Source: Nocardioides agariphilus
GTDB lineage: Bacteria > Actinomycetota > Actinomycetes > Propionibacteriales > Nocardioidaceae
Length of the DNA stretch: 64,000 nucleotides
NCBI RefSeq assembly: GCF_015352445.1
Contig: NZ_JADKPO010000003.1
Span: 145,569 to 209,568 of the forward strand
Reading direction: 5' to 3'
Part shown: positions 16,015 to 23,532 of the stretch, piece by piece
Numbering within the stretch: position 1 is the stretch's first letter
Layout of the letters: each line of letters opens with the position of its first letter
Translations under genes and position numbers: made by a program
Notes under the pieces: model-generated
What the model was told of the DNA's origin: nothing
Seen by the model: the letters and a program-made list of their open reading frames with translations, nothing else
The model's database searches: none

Positions 16015-17461
16015 GGTGGGGGATGCCGGTGACGGCGAGGGTGTGCTGGGTCATCGAGCCCGCCCGGGCCACGATGTCGATGGAGGCCGCGAACATCCCG
16101 ATCGAGCGGTTGACGGAGGTGAGGTCGACCAGCAGCCGCGCCCCGCTGGTGCTGAGCTCGGTGAGTGCTGTCAGGTCGAGGCACAAGTCGATGGTTCCAC
16201 CGCGGTTGGCCACCAGGATCTCGGCCGCGACCCGCTCGACGTCGTCATGCCCGAAGGTGCCACGCAACTCGATGATGTGCGGACGCGTGTACTCGACCTC
16301 GACGGGTGCTGGTCGCTCGTCGGAGCGTCCGGAGCCCGCCGTCGTCTCGATGGCCACGGGGCGGATCATCCGATGCTGCAGGAGCGCCCGGGTCCCGAAC
16401 GGACCGGTGGCCACCCCCAGGTGGTCGACCAGTCCGGCCGCCATGGCCAGACCGCGCCCTCGACTGAGGTCCTCGGACGGCGGCCGCCACGTTCCGTGGT
16501 CGAGGACCTCGACGCGGAGCACGCCGTCGGTGCCCAGGCGCCCGTGCAGCTCGAGGTGGCGGTCCTCGTCACTCCCGCCGTGGTCGACCGCGTTGGTCAC
16601 CAGCTCCGCGGCGGCGTGAGTGAGGGCCATGTGGTCCATGGACGATGCACGCAGTCCTTCCAGCCAGCCGCCCAGCTCCTCGCGAGCCGAGCGCACGGGC
16701 TCGCGGTCCAGGTGCAGCCTCATGCGCAGCTCGCGGTGAGGGGCGTCCCTCAACCGCCCCGCCAGGAGGCAGAGCGAGTCACCGGCACCCAGTCGGGCCA
16801 GGCTCGCGTCCGCAAGGACGGTGAGGTCCTCAAAGGCCATCTCGGCGGCCTCGCCGAGGAGATCCAGCATCGTCAGGGCCGCCGACCGGTGGGCGGCCGC
16901 GCTGGCCAGGAGGACCAGGTCTCCGGGCGATATGGTGCGCGTCTCGGGCGCGTAGCCCGTGCCTGTTCCTGTGCCCAGGACCCCTCCCCCTGTCCCATCC
17001 AGCTGGATCGCCGACCCGTGCGCGGGCAGCAGCAGGGGTCCGGCGTGGCCAGCAGTCGCGTAGGTGACCGCGGCGCGGGCGGGGTCGAGGATCGCCAGGA
17101 GTACCGAGGTACCGCGCGCTCCACCCACGTCGTCGGCGTAGGCGTCGGCGAGGTGCAGGGCGTCGACGAGACCGGCGTCTCGACGCAACGAGGAGTGCAG
17201 CACCGCGCGCACCTCGCCTGCGAGGGTCGCGGCCGCCAGGCCGATGCCCGGAGCCTCCCCCACCACCAGGGCGACCCGGTCGTCGGGGAGCACCACGACG
17301 TCGAACCAGCTGCCGCCCGGCTCGGTGGCGTCTTGGGGCACGCAGTAGCTGGCGTTCAGGTCGACCGACGGCAACACAGGCACCCCTGAGACCTGGATGA
17401 CGCTCTGCACCGAGGTGACGTACTCCAGCTCATCACCCGCGATGACGGTGTTCATGCGCAC
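16004..17461 (-). CDS. PP2C-like / HATPase / STAS triple fusion
   Basis: Protein of 485 residues combining three partner-switching modules. First is a PP2C-like domain (about 30-220) in which the usual GGDW becomes GGSW and the VGDVxGHG motif becomes VGEAPGIG, so metal ligands look lost. Second is an RsbW-type ATPase domain (about 235-370) with HAAAELVTNAVDHGG and RGRGLAMAAGLVDHLG. Third is a C-terminal STAS domain (about 385-480) with LDLTALTELSTSGARLL. Phosphatase, kinase and antagonist are normally separate proteins. The start could also be the Met two codons in. The divergent STAS gene begins only 22 bases away. Confidence 0.86.
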   Translation of the reverse strand: MRMNTVIAGDELEYVTSVQSVIQVSGVPVLPSVDLNASYCVPQDATEPGGSWFDVVVLPDDRVALVVGEAPGIGLAAATLAGEVRAVLHSSLRRDAGLVDALHLADAYADDVGGARGTSVLLAILDPARAAVTYATAGHAGPLLLPAHGSAIQLDGTGGGVLGTGTGTGYAPETRTISPGDLVLLASAAAHRSAALTMLDLLGEAAEMAFEDLTVLADASLARLGAGDSLCLLAGRLRDAPHRELRMRLHLDREPVRSAREELGGWLEGLRASSMDHMALTHAAAELVTNAVDHGGSDEDRHLELHGRLGTDGVLRVEVLDHGTWRPPSEDLSRGRGLAMAAGLVDHLGVATGPFGTRALLQHRMIRPVAIETTAGSGRSDERPAPVEVEYTRPHIIELRGTFGHDDVERVAAEILVANRGGTIDLCLDLTALTELSTSGARLLVDLTSVNRSIGMFAASIDIVARAGSMTQHTLAVTGIPHRVE

Positions 17462-17470
17462 TCCTCACGG

Positions 17471-17476
17471 TAGGTT
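17471..17476 (+). promoter_or_regulatory. Candidate -10 box for the STAS gene
   Basis: TAGGTT lies seven bases before the GTG at 17484 in the very short gap between divergent genes. It would give a leaderless transcript and supports the GTG over in-frame starts further upstream. No -35 consensus is clear. Confidence 0.35.
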
Positions 17477-17483
17477 TTCTGCC

Positions 17484-17792
17484 GTGCCTGACCTTCCGCT
17501 GACATCGTCGTACGACGAGCACACCGCGGTCCTTGCTGTGAGTGGAGATGTCGATGCGGGCTCGACCGAAACCCTCCGGTTGACGATCGAGCAGTGCAGC
17601 AACGATTACCGCACCAGTCTCGAGGTCGACCTGACCGGTGTCACCTATCTGCCCAGCGTGGCCATCGGCATGCTCGTCCGTGCCGAGCAGAGCTTCACCG
17701 CCGCCGGCGCGACCCTCACCCTGGCGGCCCGGACGGGGTCGCCGGCGCAGCGCGTGCTCACGGTGAGTGCCATGCCGTTTCGCTCCTACTGA
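17484..17792 (+). CDS. STAS-domain anti-sigma factor antagonist
   Basis: Single-domain STAS protein of 102 residues, with VLAVSGDVDAGST at the N-terminal strand and LEVDLTGVTYLPSVAIGML at the phospho-acceptor loop. The usual Asp-Ser-Ser-Gly is altered to LPSVAIG, leaving one Ser (in PSVA) as the candidate phosphorylation site. I chose the GTG because longer starts run into the divergent gene and have no STAS similarity. It is a likely substrate of the PP2C proteins and of the HATPase domain encoded next door. Confidence 0.82.
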   Translation: MPDLPLTSSYDEHTAVLAVSGDVDAGSTETLRLTIEQCSNDYRTSLEVDLTGVTYLPSVAIGMLVRAEQSFTAAGATLTLAARTGSPAQRVLTVSAMPFRSY

Positions 17793-17930
17793 GCTCGTGC
17801 CGGTCACGCCTTCACCTCCAGACCTGAGTGCGGCCCCGAGGGCCTGCCGTGCTCGCAGTGTCCACACCGAGGGGCTCGTCCAGACCACCTGACGGGGTAG
17901 TTCTGGGCTCTTGTAGGTCAGGATGACTCC

Positions 17931-18713
17931 GTGCATACGGGGGAACAGGACGACTCGGCAGTCTTCGATCGCGACCACGTGCTCTTCGGGCCGTTGCGCG
18001 AGGCGGTGCTCGACCTCGACCAGGTACGCCGCTACGGGGCGACGGTGTTCGGGGACCCGGACGCGATCTCGCTGTACGACATGACCCCCGAGGCCTGGTA
18101 CGCGCGAGGCGTCCGGCTGCTGGGCCGCACGACCGTGGAGTGCACACGCGACAGCCTGTCCAGGCTCATCGCTGCTGACATCGCCGAGGTCTCAGCAACG
18201 GCGCCGGTTGCCACGACGCTGGTCCTCGACCCCTTCGCCGGCTCGGCGAACACGCTGTTTTGGATGCACCAGGCGATGCCCGACGCGGCTGCGGTCGGCG
18301 TGGAGGTCGATCCGGTGATCTGGGAGCACACGTCTCACAACCTCGACCTGGTCGGCTGCCGGGTCGACCTGCGCAACGGCAGCTACACCGAGGCGCTGGC
18401 CGACTTCGAAGCGCCGGAGGAGGGCCTCGCGGTCGTCTTCGTAGGCCCCCCATGGGGGCACGGCTTCGACCCCACGACCGGGTTGGACTTCGGCCGCACC
18501 ACACCACCCGTGGCCGAGATCGTGGAGCACATCGAGGGCAAGGTGGGGCGGCCACTGCTGGTTGCTGTGCAAGCGTTCGAGCGTCTCGAGCCGGCCTCGC
18601 TCGCGGCGGTCCAGGAGATGTTCGAGTGGTCGCAGCTGCGTACCTACTCCCTGAACCCGCCGGGCAAGAACCCCGCCACCCTCCTCGGCACCCGGGGCTG
18701 GACCCCGCGCTGA
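17931..18713 (+). CDS. Class I SAM-dependent methyltransferase
   Basis: Methyltransferase-fold protein of 260 residues. It has a nucleic-acid-methylase-like motif I DPFAGSANT (100-108), an acidic motif II region VGVEVDP (about 122-128) and GPPWG (172-176). DPFAGS with a downstream PPW motif resembles amino-methyltransferases acting on RNA or DNA, including RNA guanine-N2 enzymes. The GTG at the start is the only good candidate. It stands alone, with no restriction or recognition subunit nearby. The substrate is not identifiable from the sequence. Confidence 0.7.
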   Translation: MHTGEQDDSAVFDRDHVLFGPLREAVLDLDQVRRYGATVFGDPDAISLYDMTPEAWYARGVRLLGRTTVECTRDSLSRLIAADIAEVSATAPVATTLVLDPFAGSANTLFWMHQAMPDAAAVGVEVDPVIWEHTSHNLDLVGCRVDLRNGSYTEALADFEAPEEGLAVVFVGPPWGHGFDPTTGLDFGRTTPPVAEIVEHIEGKVGRPLLVAVQAFERLEPASLAAVQEMFEWSQLRTYSLNPPGKNPATLLGTRGWTPR

Positions 18714-18741
18714 GTGGGTAGCAAGCCGGGCCTCGTGTCGC

Positions 18742-18847
18742 TGGTTGAGGAGGTTGCGCTAGCAACCGTCTCGAAACCCGGTGACCGCGACGTCGGCGGT
18801 TCACTCGCGGGGTTTCGAGACAGGCGCTAGCGCGCCTTCCTCAACCA
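18742..18847. repeat. Long imperfect inverted repeat (38-base arms)
   Basis: Two arms, 18742-18779 and 18810-18847, are near-perfect inverted copies separated by 30 bases. Each arm runs from TGGTTGAGGA through a central GCGCTAGC to GTCTCGAAACCC. The arms could form a large cruciform or RNA hairpin after the methyltransferase gene. A shorter relative (GGTCGAGGAAGGCGCG with CTCAACCAG) lies at 54219-54250, so this looks like a dispersed intergenic repeat family that can double as a terminator. Confidence 0.85.
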
Positions 18848-18886
18848 ACGGGGGGTGGTGCCGATCGCCGTGCACCGAAATGGCAA

Positions 18887-18918
18887 ACGGCCCGCCGAGG
18901 TGAACCTCGGCGGGCCGT
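18887..18918 (-). terminator. Terminator hairpin after the cold-shock gene
   Basis: Perfect 14-base stem (acggcccgccgagg and its complement) with a TGAA loop, 13 bases past the cold-shock stop codon. On the minus strand it is followed by TTTGCCATTTC, a weak T-rich tail. It is a strong intrinsic-type terminator candidate. Confidence 0.8.
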
Positions 18919-18931
18919 CTAGCGGATCAGG

Positions 18932-19132
18932 TCAGAGCGGGCGAACGTTGGTCGCCTGCGGGCCCTTGGGGCCCTGGGCCACGTCGAACTCGACGGCCTG
19001 GTTCTCCTCGAGGTTCTTGAACCCCGTCCCCTGGATCTCGGAGTAGTGGACGAAGACGTCGGGGCCTTCGGCCTGTGCGATGAAGCCGAAGCCCTTCTCG
19101 CCGTTGAACCATTTCACGGTTCCTTGTGCCAT
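18932..19132 (-). CDS. cspA: Cold-shock domain protein
   Basis: Single OB-fold nucleic-acid-binding protein of 66 residues. It has RNP1 KGFGFI and RNP2 VFVHYS, and begins [14 protein letters not shown] as in actinobacterial CspA. The frame is open further upstream, but the ATG here matches the family start. It likely binds single-stranded RNA and acts as an RNA chaperone. A long untranslated leader probably precedes it, and a strong hairpin terminator follows. Confidence 0.96.
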   Translation of the reverse strand: MAQGTVKWFNGEKGFGFIAQAEGPDVFVHYSEIQGTGFKNLEENQAVEFDVAQGPKGPQATNVRPL

Positions 19133-19433
19133 GGCGGTGCTCCTCTCAGAGCGTTTGGTCGCCGGAAGGGCGACCGTGGGCGGACTTGCCCATGAAGTGC
19201 TCCAGCCGGTGAATGGGTGTCCTGCGCGGTTGGGAATCGATGCCACAGCCGAACAGCCAAGGACACAGAATCATCGAACTCGAGACAGGAACGGATCGAG
19301 CCGACACCCCAAGTCTGGCACATGAGGGTGAGCAAGGCGAAAGCCGGGCGCGCAGGCACGCGGTAGCGTGACCCCCAGTCGCTGATCTGGGCCACCGCGC
19401 GGGCTGCCCACGGCCGACGGCGGAGAGGCCTAC
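19133..19433. promoter_or_regulatory. Divergent intergenic region with cold-shock leader
   Basis: About 300 bases between the divergent cold-shock gene and the small ORF at 19434. Cold-shock genes commonly have long structured leaders, and the minus-strand sequence before the ATG includes GAGAGGAGCACCGCC, a good ribosome site. I see no further ORF or a recognisable riboswitch. Confidence 0.5.
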
Positions 19434-19745
19434 ATGCACAAGCAAGGACTAGAGGCCCGCAGTGGTCTCGAGTGCCGGCTGGGACTCGACTCGCTGCTCG
19501 ACACAGTCGTCGTCGCGCGCGACCACGAGCGGATGCTGCAAGGTCGCAACGGCGTGAGCGCCGTCGAGCTGGCCAACTTGAGGATGACGACCCTCGACGC
19601 CCTCGTCGCCTACGCCGAGGCGCTCGACAGTCTGGCCTGGCCGGTCCCGCGTGAGGTGCTCCAGCAGATCCGGCTACGTCGCTCGCTGCTCTCGATGCCC
19701 CACGTCTACGCATCGGTGGACCGCGAGGCTGCTCGAACGCGGTGA
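19434..19745 (+). CDS. Small protein coupled to alarmone synthetase
   Basis: Protein of 103 residues that I do not recognise. It is mostly predicted helical, with alternating hydrophobic and charged residues (LDALVAYAEALDSLAWPVPREVLQQI), soluble, and without a signal peptide. The ATG follows a GGAGAGG ribosome site at good distance. Its stop overlaps the GTG of the RelA/SpoT-domain gene (GTGA), so the two are made together. It could be an antitoxin or modulator of the synthetase, or simply an unrelated co-transcribed protein. Confidence 0.7.
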   Translation: MHKQGLEARSGLECRLGLDSLLDTVVVARDHERMLQGRNGVSAVELANLRMTTLDALVAYAEALDSLAWPVPREVLQQIRLRRSLLSMPHVYASVDREAARTR

Positions 19746-20731
19746 GCGAAGCAGATGTGCGGCAGGCCATCCGGACCTACGCAGCGAAGCTGCCTGAGCT
19801 TCGAGTGGCCACGGACGGCTACGTCGAGCTGGTGACCTCGGTCCTCGACGATGCCGGGATCAACTACCTGAGCATCACCGGTCGCGCCAAGAGCGTGGTG
19901 TCGTTCGCGGGGAAGGCCACCCGTACCGTGGACGGCGCACCGGTGTACGCCGATCCGCTCGAGGACATCACCGACCAGATCGGCCTTCGCGTCATCACCT
20001 ATCTGCGCGGCGACGTCGAGGCGGCGGCCCAGCTCCTGTCCGACCAGTTCGACGTCCTCGACGACCGGGACCTCGGCCAGGAGACGGCAGACGAGGGTCG
20101 CTGGGGCTACGCCAGTCGACACCTGGTCGTCACGACGAGCCGTCCTCCGTCGCCGTACGAGCACCTGTCAGGGCATCGCGCGTCGGTCCAGCTGCGCACG
20201 GTCCTCCAGCACGCCTGGGCCGAGTTCGAGCACGACATCCGCTACAAGGGCACGATCCCGATGGAGCACTCCGCCGATCTCGATCGCCGGTTCACCCTGG
20301 CCGCCGGGCTGCTCGAGCTCGCCGACCGCGAGTTCAGCGCGATCCGAGACCGCCTCCAGGCCACCTCGGCGGGCCCGCATCCTGAGCCCGACCCACGCGA
20401 CCCACGCGTCGGGACCCAGGAGCTGACGACCTACCTGACGAGCAAGTACGCCGAGGCCCGCTGGTCGCGCACCGACCACTACACCTGGATCGCAGGGCTG
20501 CTGCTGGAGCTCGGCATCACCTCGCTCGACGAGCTCGACGTCCTGCTGGACTCCGTGGACGGCGACGAGATCCACCGACGCATGGGCTACACGTACCCTG
20601 CCGGCGCGGTACGGCGACTCGACGACGCGCTTCTCGCCATCTTCGGGGAGCGCTACGTACGCCTGACCGGAAACAGCCACCGGGCCGACCGGCTGGATGC
20701 TCGGCTCCAGAGGCTCGCCGGCGAACCGTGA
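19742..20731 (+). CDS. RelA/SpoT-domain small alarmone synthetase
   Basis: Predicted (p)ppGpp-type synthetase of 329 residues without the HD hydrolase domain. Synthetase motifs are present: GRAKSVVSFAGKA (ATP-binding RxKxxxSxxxK), ITDQIGLRVI with the metal Asp, GYASRHLVV with the base-stacking Tyr, and SVQLRTVLQHAWAEFEHD (substrate-binding helix). A helical C-terminal domain (about 220-329) follows. The GTG start overlaps the upstream small gene. It could act as a housekeeping stress alarmone synthetase, or as a toxic SAS regulated by the upstream protein. The sequence alone does not decide. Confidence 0.85.
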   Translation: MSEADVRQAIRTYAAKLPELRVATDGYVELVTSVLDDAGINYLSITGRAKSVVSFAGKATRTVDGAPVYADPLEDITDQIGLRVITYLRGDVEAAAQLLSDQFDVLDDRDLGQETADEGRWGYASRHLVVTTSRPPSPYEHLSGHRASVQLRTVLQHAWAEFEHDIRYKGTIPMEHSADLDRRFTLAAGLLELADREFSAIRDRLQATSAGPHPEPDPRDPRVGTQELTTYLTSKYAEARWSRTDHYTWIAGLLLELGITSLDELDVLLDSVDGDEIHRRMGYTYPAGAVRRLDDALLAIFGERYVRLTGNSHRADRLDARLQRLAGEP

Positions 20732-20753
20732 GCCTCAGCAGGCTGCTCGCGCC

Positions 20754-22205
20754 TCAGATGAAGGCCTCGATCCCGGCGACGTCGTCCTTGCCCCTGTCGC
20801 GCTTGGCCCTGTCGAACCCGGGACCACCGCGGACCAGGTCCCGCACCGTGTCCTTGGCGAGGATCGTGTCGTTGTCACCGTCGCCGAAGAGCTTGTCCCT
20901 GCCCCTGCCACCCGTGATCGTGTCGCGGTCGCCCTGGCCGTGGATCGTGTCGATCGCAGCGCCGCCGTTGATCTTGTCGCGTCCGCCACCGCCGAAGATG
21001 TGGTCGTCACCGCCGTCGCCGGTGATCGTGTCCTTGCCGTCGGGCTGAGGCGAGGACTTGCAGGCCACGTCGAGAGGCGTGCCGGTGATCCCGAGGGCGT
21101 CGAGGACGTCCTGGTCCGAGACGCCGGGGGCCTGGTAGACCGCCAGATAGTCGTCGCCCCCCTCGCCGAACATGCCATCCGCGCCGCCACAGCCGTACAT
21201 CAGCGCACCTCTCGCCCCACCCTGCAACGTGTCGTTGCCGCTGCCGCCGAACATCCAGGCGCCCTCGAACAGCAGGTCGTCGCCCGGGCCGCCGAACACC
21301 AGATCGGCCTCGGCGCCGGGGCCGGCGTCGAGGTTGTCGTCGCCCGGGCCACCCAGCAGCACGTCCTCCCCCTCGGCGCCGAGCAGGAAGTCGTTGCCGC
21401 CGAGCCCTCGCAGGGTGTCGTCGCCATCGAAGCCGCACAGCGTGTCATCTCCCGGTGTGCCGGTGAGGACATCGGGACCGTTGGTGCCCGCGTGGGTGCA
21501 GCCCAGCGCGAACTCGAGGTCGAACGAGACACTGGCCGTCGCCGCCTGGTCGAACAGCTCGACATGCCCCTGGGCCCCGACGGTGATCGTGGTGCCGGCC
21601 CCGGCGACGTACTGCGCACTGACTGTCTGCCCACCGCCTGGACAGGTCGCGCTCGTCGTCGACCCGTCGCCGATCGTCACGTCCACCGTCGCCGGCGAGC
21701 TGGTGCAGGGGCCACCCGAGACGTCGATGGTGCCGCTCACCGCGACGCCGACCGGCTCGTCGCCCACCGCGATGTCGATGCTGAAGTCGGTCTGGGTGTC
21801 TGCGGAGCCGGAGTTGGTGCCGGCGCTCGAGGAGATCCCCCCGGATCCCTTGGCCGTCACGAGCAGGCCCGCCGGGATCGGGACCACGGAGACGGTGAGG
21901 TGGGCGGCTGAGTGCTTGGTGCCGTCAGTGGCGTTCGTCGCGCCGGAGTACCCGCCGAGGTTGGATCGGGAGTCCTCGTCGCAACCGCCCTGGTCGACGG
22001 TGTTGCTGTCGTTGGCGCACGACTCGAGCAGGAAGTTCGATCCGACTCGGATGGGGCCGACCTTCAGCGCATCCGCGTTCGATGCCACCGACGCTGTCGC
22101 CTCCGGCACGGCCCCGACGGCGAAGCCGGCCAGCACGAGGCAGATGACCATCAGGATTCGGGACGCGCTGAGCCCGAGGTGCGCGCCGCTGAGGACGCTC
22201 GACAT
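20754..22205 (-). CDS. Secreted RTX-type calcium-binding repeat protein
   Basis: Exported protein of 483 residues. A signal peptide spans about 1-40, a beta-rich N-terminal half with several cysteines follows, and a C-terminal half from about residue 245 carries many RTX nonapeptides (for example GTPGDDTLCG, GGPGDDNLD, GGGGRDKINGG). Such repeats fold into calcium-filled beta-rolls. RTX proteins usually leave through type I systems, but this one has a Sec-type signal and no ABC exporter lies nearby, as is common in actinobacteria. No catalytic domain is recognised. It lies 18 bases after the oxidoreductase gene on the same strand. Confidence 0.87.
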   Translation of the reverse strand: MSSVLSGAHLGLSASRILMVICLVLAGFAVGAVPEATASVASNADALKVGPIRVGSNFLLESCANDSNTVDQGGCDEDSRSNLGGYSGATNATDGTKHSAAHLTVSVVPIPAGLLVTAKGSGGISSSAGTNSGSADTQTDFSIDIAVGDEPVGVAVSGTIDVSGGPCTSSPATVDVTIGDGSTTSATCPGGGQTVSAQYVAGAGTTITVGAQGHVELFDQAATASVSFDLEFALGCTHAGTNGPDVLTGTPGDDTLCGFDGDDTLRGLGGNDFLLGAEGEDVLLGGPGDDNLDAGPGAEADLVFGGPGDDLLFEGAWMFGGSGNDTLQGGARGALMYGCGGADGMFGEGGDDYLAVYQAPGVSDQDVLDALGITGTPLDVACKSSPQPDGKDTITGDGGDDHIFGGGGRDKINGGAAIDTIHGQGDRDTITGGRGRDKLFGDGDNDTILAKDTVRDLVRGGPGFDRAKRDRGKDDVAGIEAFI

Positions 22206-22223
22206 GACGGGACGCTACTGCGG

Positions 22224-23168
22224 CTACAGGCCGAGCACCAGACGCTTGCCGCACGCGCGTGAGACGCAGACCATCATGCAGTCGCCGGCGTCCTTCTCGC
22301 GCTGGGTCAGCACGTAGTCGCGGTGGTCGACCTCGCCGTCGATGACCTTGGTCTCGCAGGTGCCGCAGATGCCCTCGGTGCAGTCGTGGTCGTGGTCGAT
22401 GCCCGCGTCGAGGATCGCCTGGAGGATCGAGGTGTCGGGTCCGACGGTGAGGGTGATGCCGGACTCCGCGAGCACGACCTCGACCTCGTGCTCGCCGGCA
22501 GGGTCGCGAGCGGGGGGCTCAGGAGCAGCGAAGCGCTCGAGGTGCAGCGCGTCGGCCGGCCAGCTCGCCGTCCGCTCCTCGACTGCTCGCAGCAGCGGCT
22601 CGGGGCCACAGCAGTACACGAGCGTGTCGATCCGAGATGTGCCGAGCAACGCGTCGAGATCGAGGAGTCCGTGTGCATCCTGCGGGTGCACGGTGACACG
22701 GTCACCGTAGGCGGCCAGCTCACTGGTGAAGGCCATCGAGGCAGCCGTGCGTCCGCCGTAGAGCAGGCTCCAGGGAACTCCCTGGGCCTCGACCCGGGCG
22801 ATCATCGGCAGGATCGGCGTGATGCCGATGCCGCCGGCGATGAATACATAGCGTCCGGCCGGCTCGAGGCGGAAGTGGTTGCGCGGACCGGTGAAGCCGA
22901 CCAACTGGCCCGGCCGCAGTACGTCGTGGACATACGCCGACCCGCCGCGGCCGGCGACCTCGCGCAGTACCCCGACCCGGTAGCGGTGCCGGTCGGCCGG
23001 GTCACCTGACAGCGAGTACTGGCGGCTCAGCTGGTCGGTGAGCTTCAGGTCGAGATGGGCGCCCGGCTCCCACGCCGGCAGCTCGCGGCCGTCCGGGTCG
23101 ACGAGCTCGACCGAGAGCACGCCCTCGGACTCGACGGTCATCGACCGCACGAGCAGCTGGCTGGTCAT
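22224..23168 (-). CDS. Ferredoxin reductase with C-terminal 2Fe-2S domain (PDR/VanB type)
   Basis: Electron-transfer protein of 314 residues. It has an N-terminal flavin-binding beta-barrel with RQYSLSG, an NAD(P)H domain with AGGIGITPILPM, and a C-terminal plant-type ferredoxin domain with CTEGICGTC and a distant CMMVC for the cluster. This is the layout of phthalate dioxygenase reductase and VanB. The matching oxygenase is not encoded nearby, so its partner is elsewhere or broad. The start is an ATG near the divergent end of the gap to the small membrane protein. Confidence 0.92.
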   Translation of the reverse strand: MTSQLLVRSMTVESEGVLSVELVDPDGRELPAWEPGAHLDLKLTDQLSRQYSLSGDPADRHRYRVGVLREVAGRGGSAYVHDVLRPGQLVGFTGPRNHFRLEPAGRYVFIAGGIGITPILPMIARVEAQGVPWSLLYGGRTAASMAFTSELAAYGDRVTVHPQDAHGLLDLDALLGTSRIDTLVYCCGPEPLLRAVEERTASWPADALHLERFAAPEPPARDPAGEHEVEVVLAESGITLTVGPDTSILQAILDAGIDHDHDCTEGICGTCETKVIDGEVDHRDYVLTQREKDAGDCMMVCVSRACGKRLVLGL

Positions 23169-23260
23169 CGCGTCTCCCTGAACTCGCCTTCGACTGAACG
23201 GCTGTTCAATAGTGCCCTGAGCTCACGGGTTTTGGGAAGCCGGCTCGGGCTTCGGACGGC

Positions 23261-23476
23261 TCAGACCGCTCGGGAACGCTGCGGTCGACGCGTCCAGCGG
23301 ACCAGGCCGGTCACCATCAGGACCAGACCAGCGAGGCTCAGCAGGGCGGCCAAGCCGTTGCCCGCTCCGGCCAGCAAGGGTCCGATCAGGCCGACCACCA
23401 CGCCGGCAAGCAGCAGCGGCGCGATGTCCCAGGAGCGGGTGGGGGTGTGGGTGGGGGTCCGGGTGGCGGTATCCAC
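23261..23476 (-). CDS. Small two-helix membrane protein
   Basis: Hypothetical protein of 71 residues with a Thr/Pro/Arg-rich N-terminus, two hydrophobic helices (about 19-40 and 42-60) and a basic tail (RRPQRSR). The charge pattern suggests a genuine inner-membrane protein. No family is recognised. It sits between the RNB exoribonuclease gene and the ferredoxin reductase gene on the same strand, with 92-base and 56-base gaps. Confidence 0.6.
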   Translation of the reverse strand: MDTATRTPTHTPTRSWDIAPLLLAGVVVGLIGPLLAGAGNGLAALLSLAGLVLMVTGLVRWTRRPQRSRAV

Positions 23477-23532
23477 ACCACGTTTGTACGCCGATCGCCC
23501 GCTCCGCGCGGGCGAATCGCCGAACCGGTGCC

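Noticed and set aside
18742-18847. Insertion sequence
   Set aside because: The arms are long inverted repeats, but only 30 non-coding bases lie between them and no transposase gene is present.
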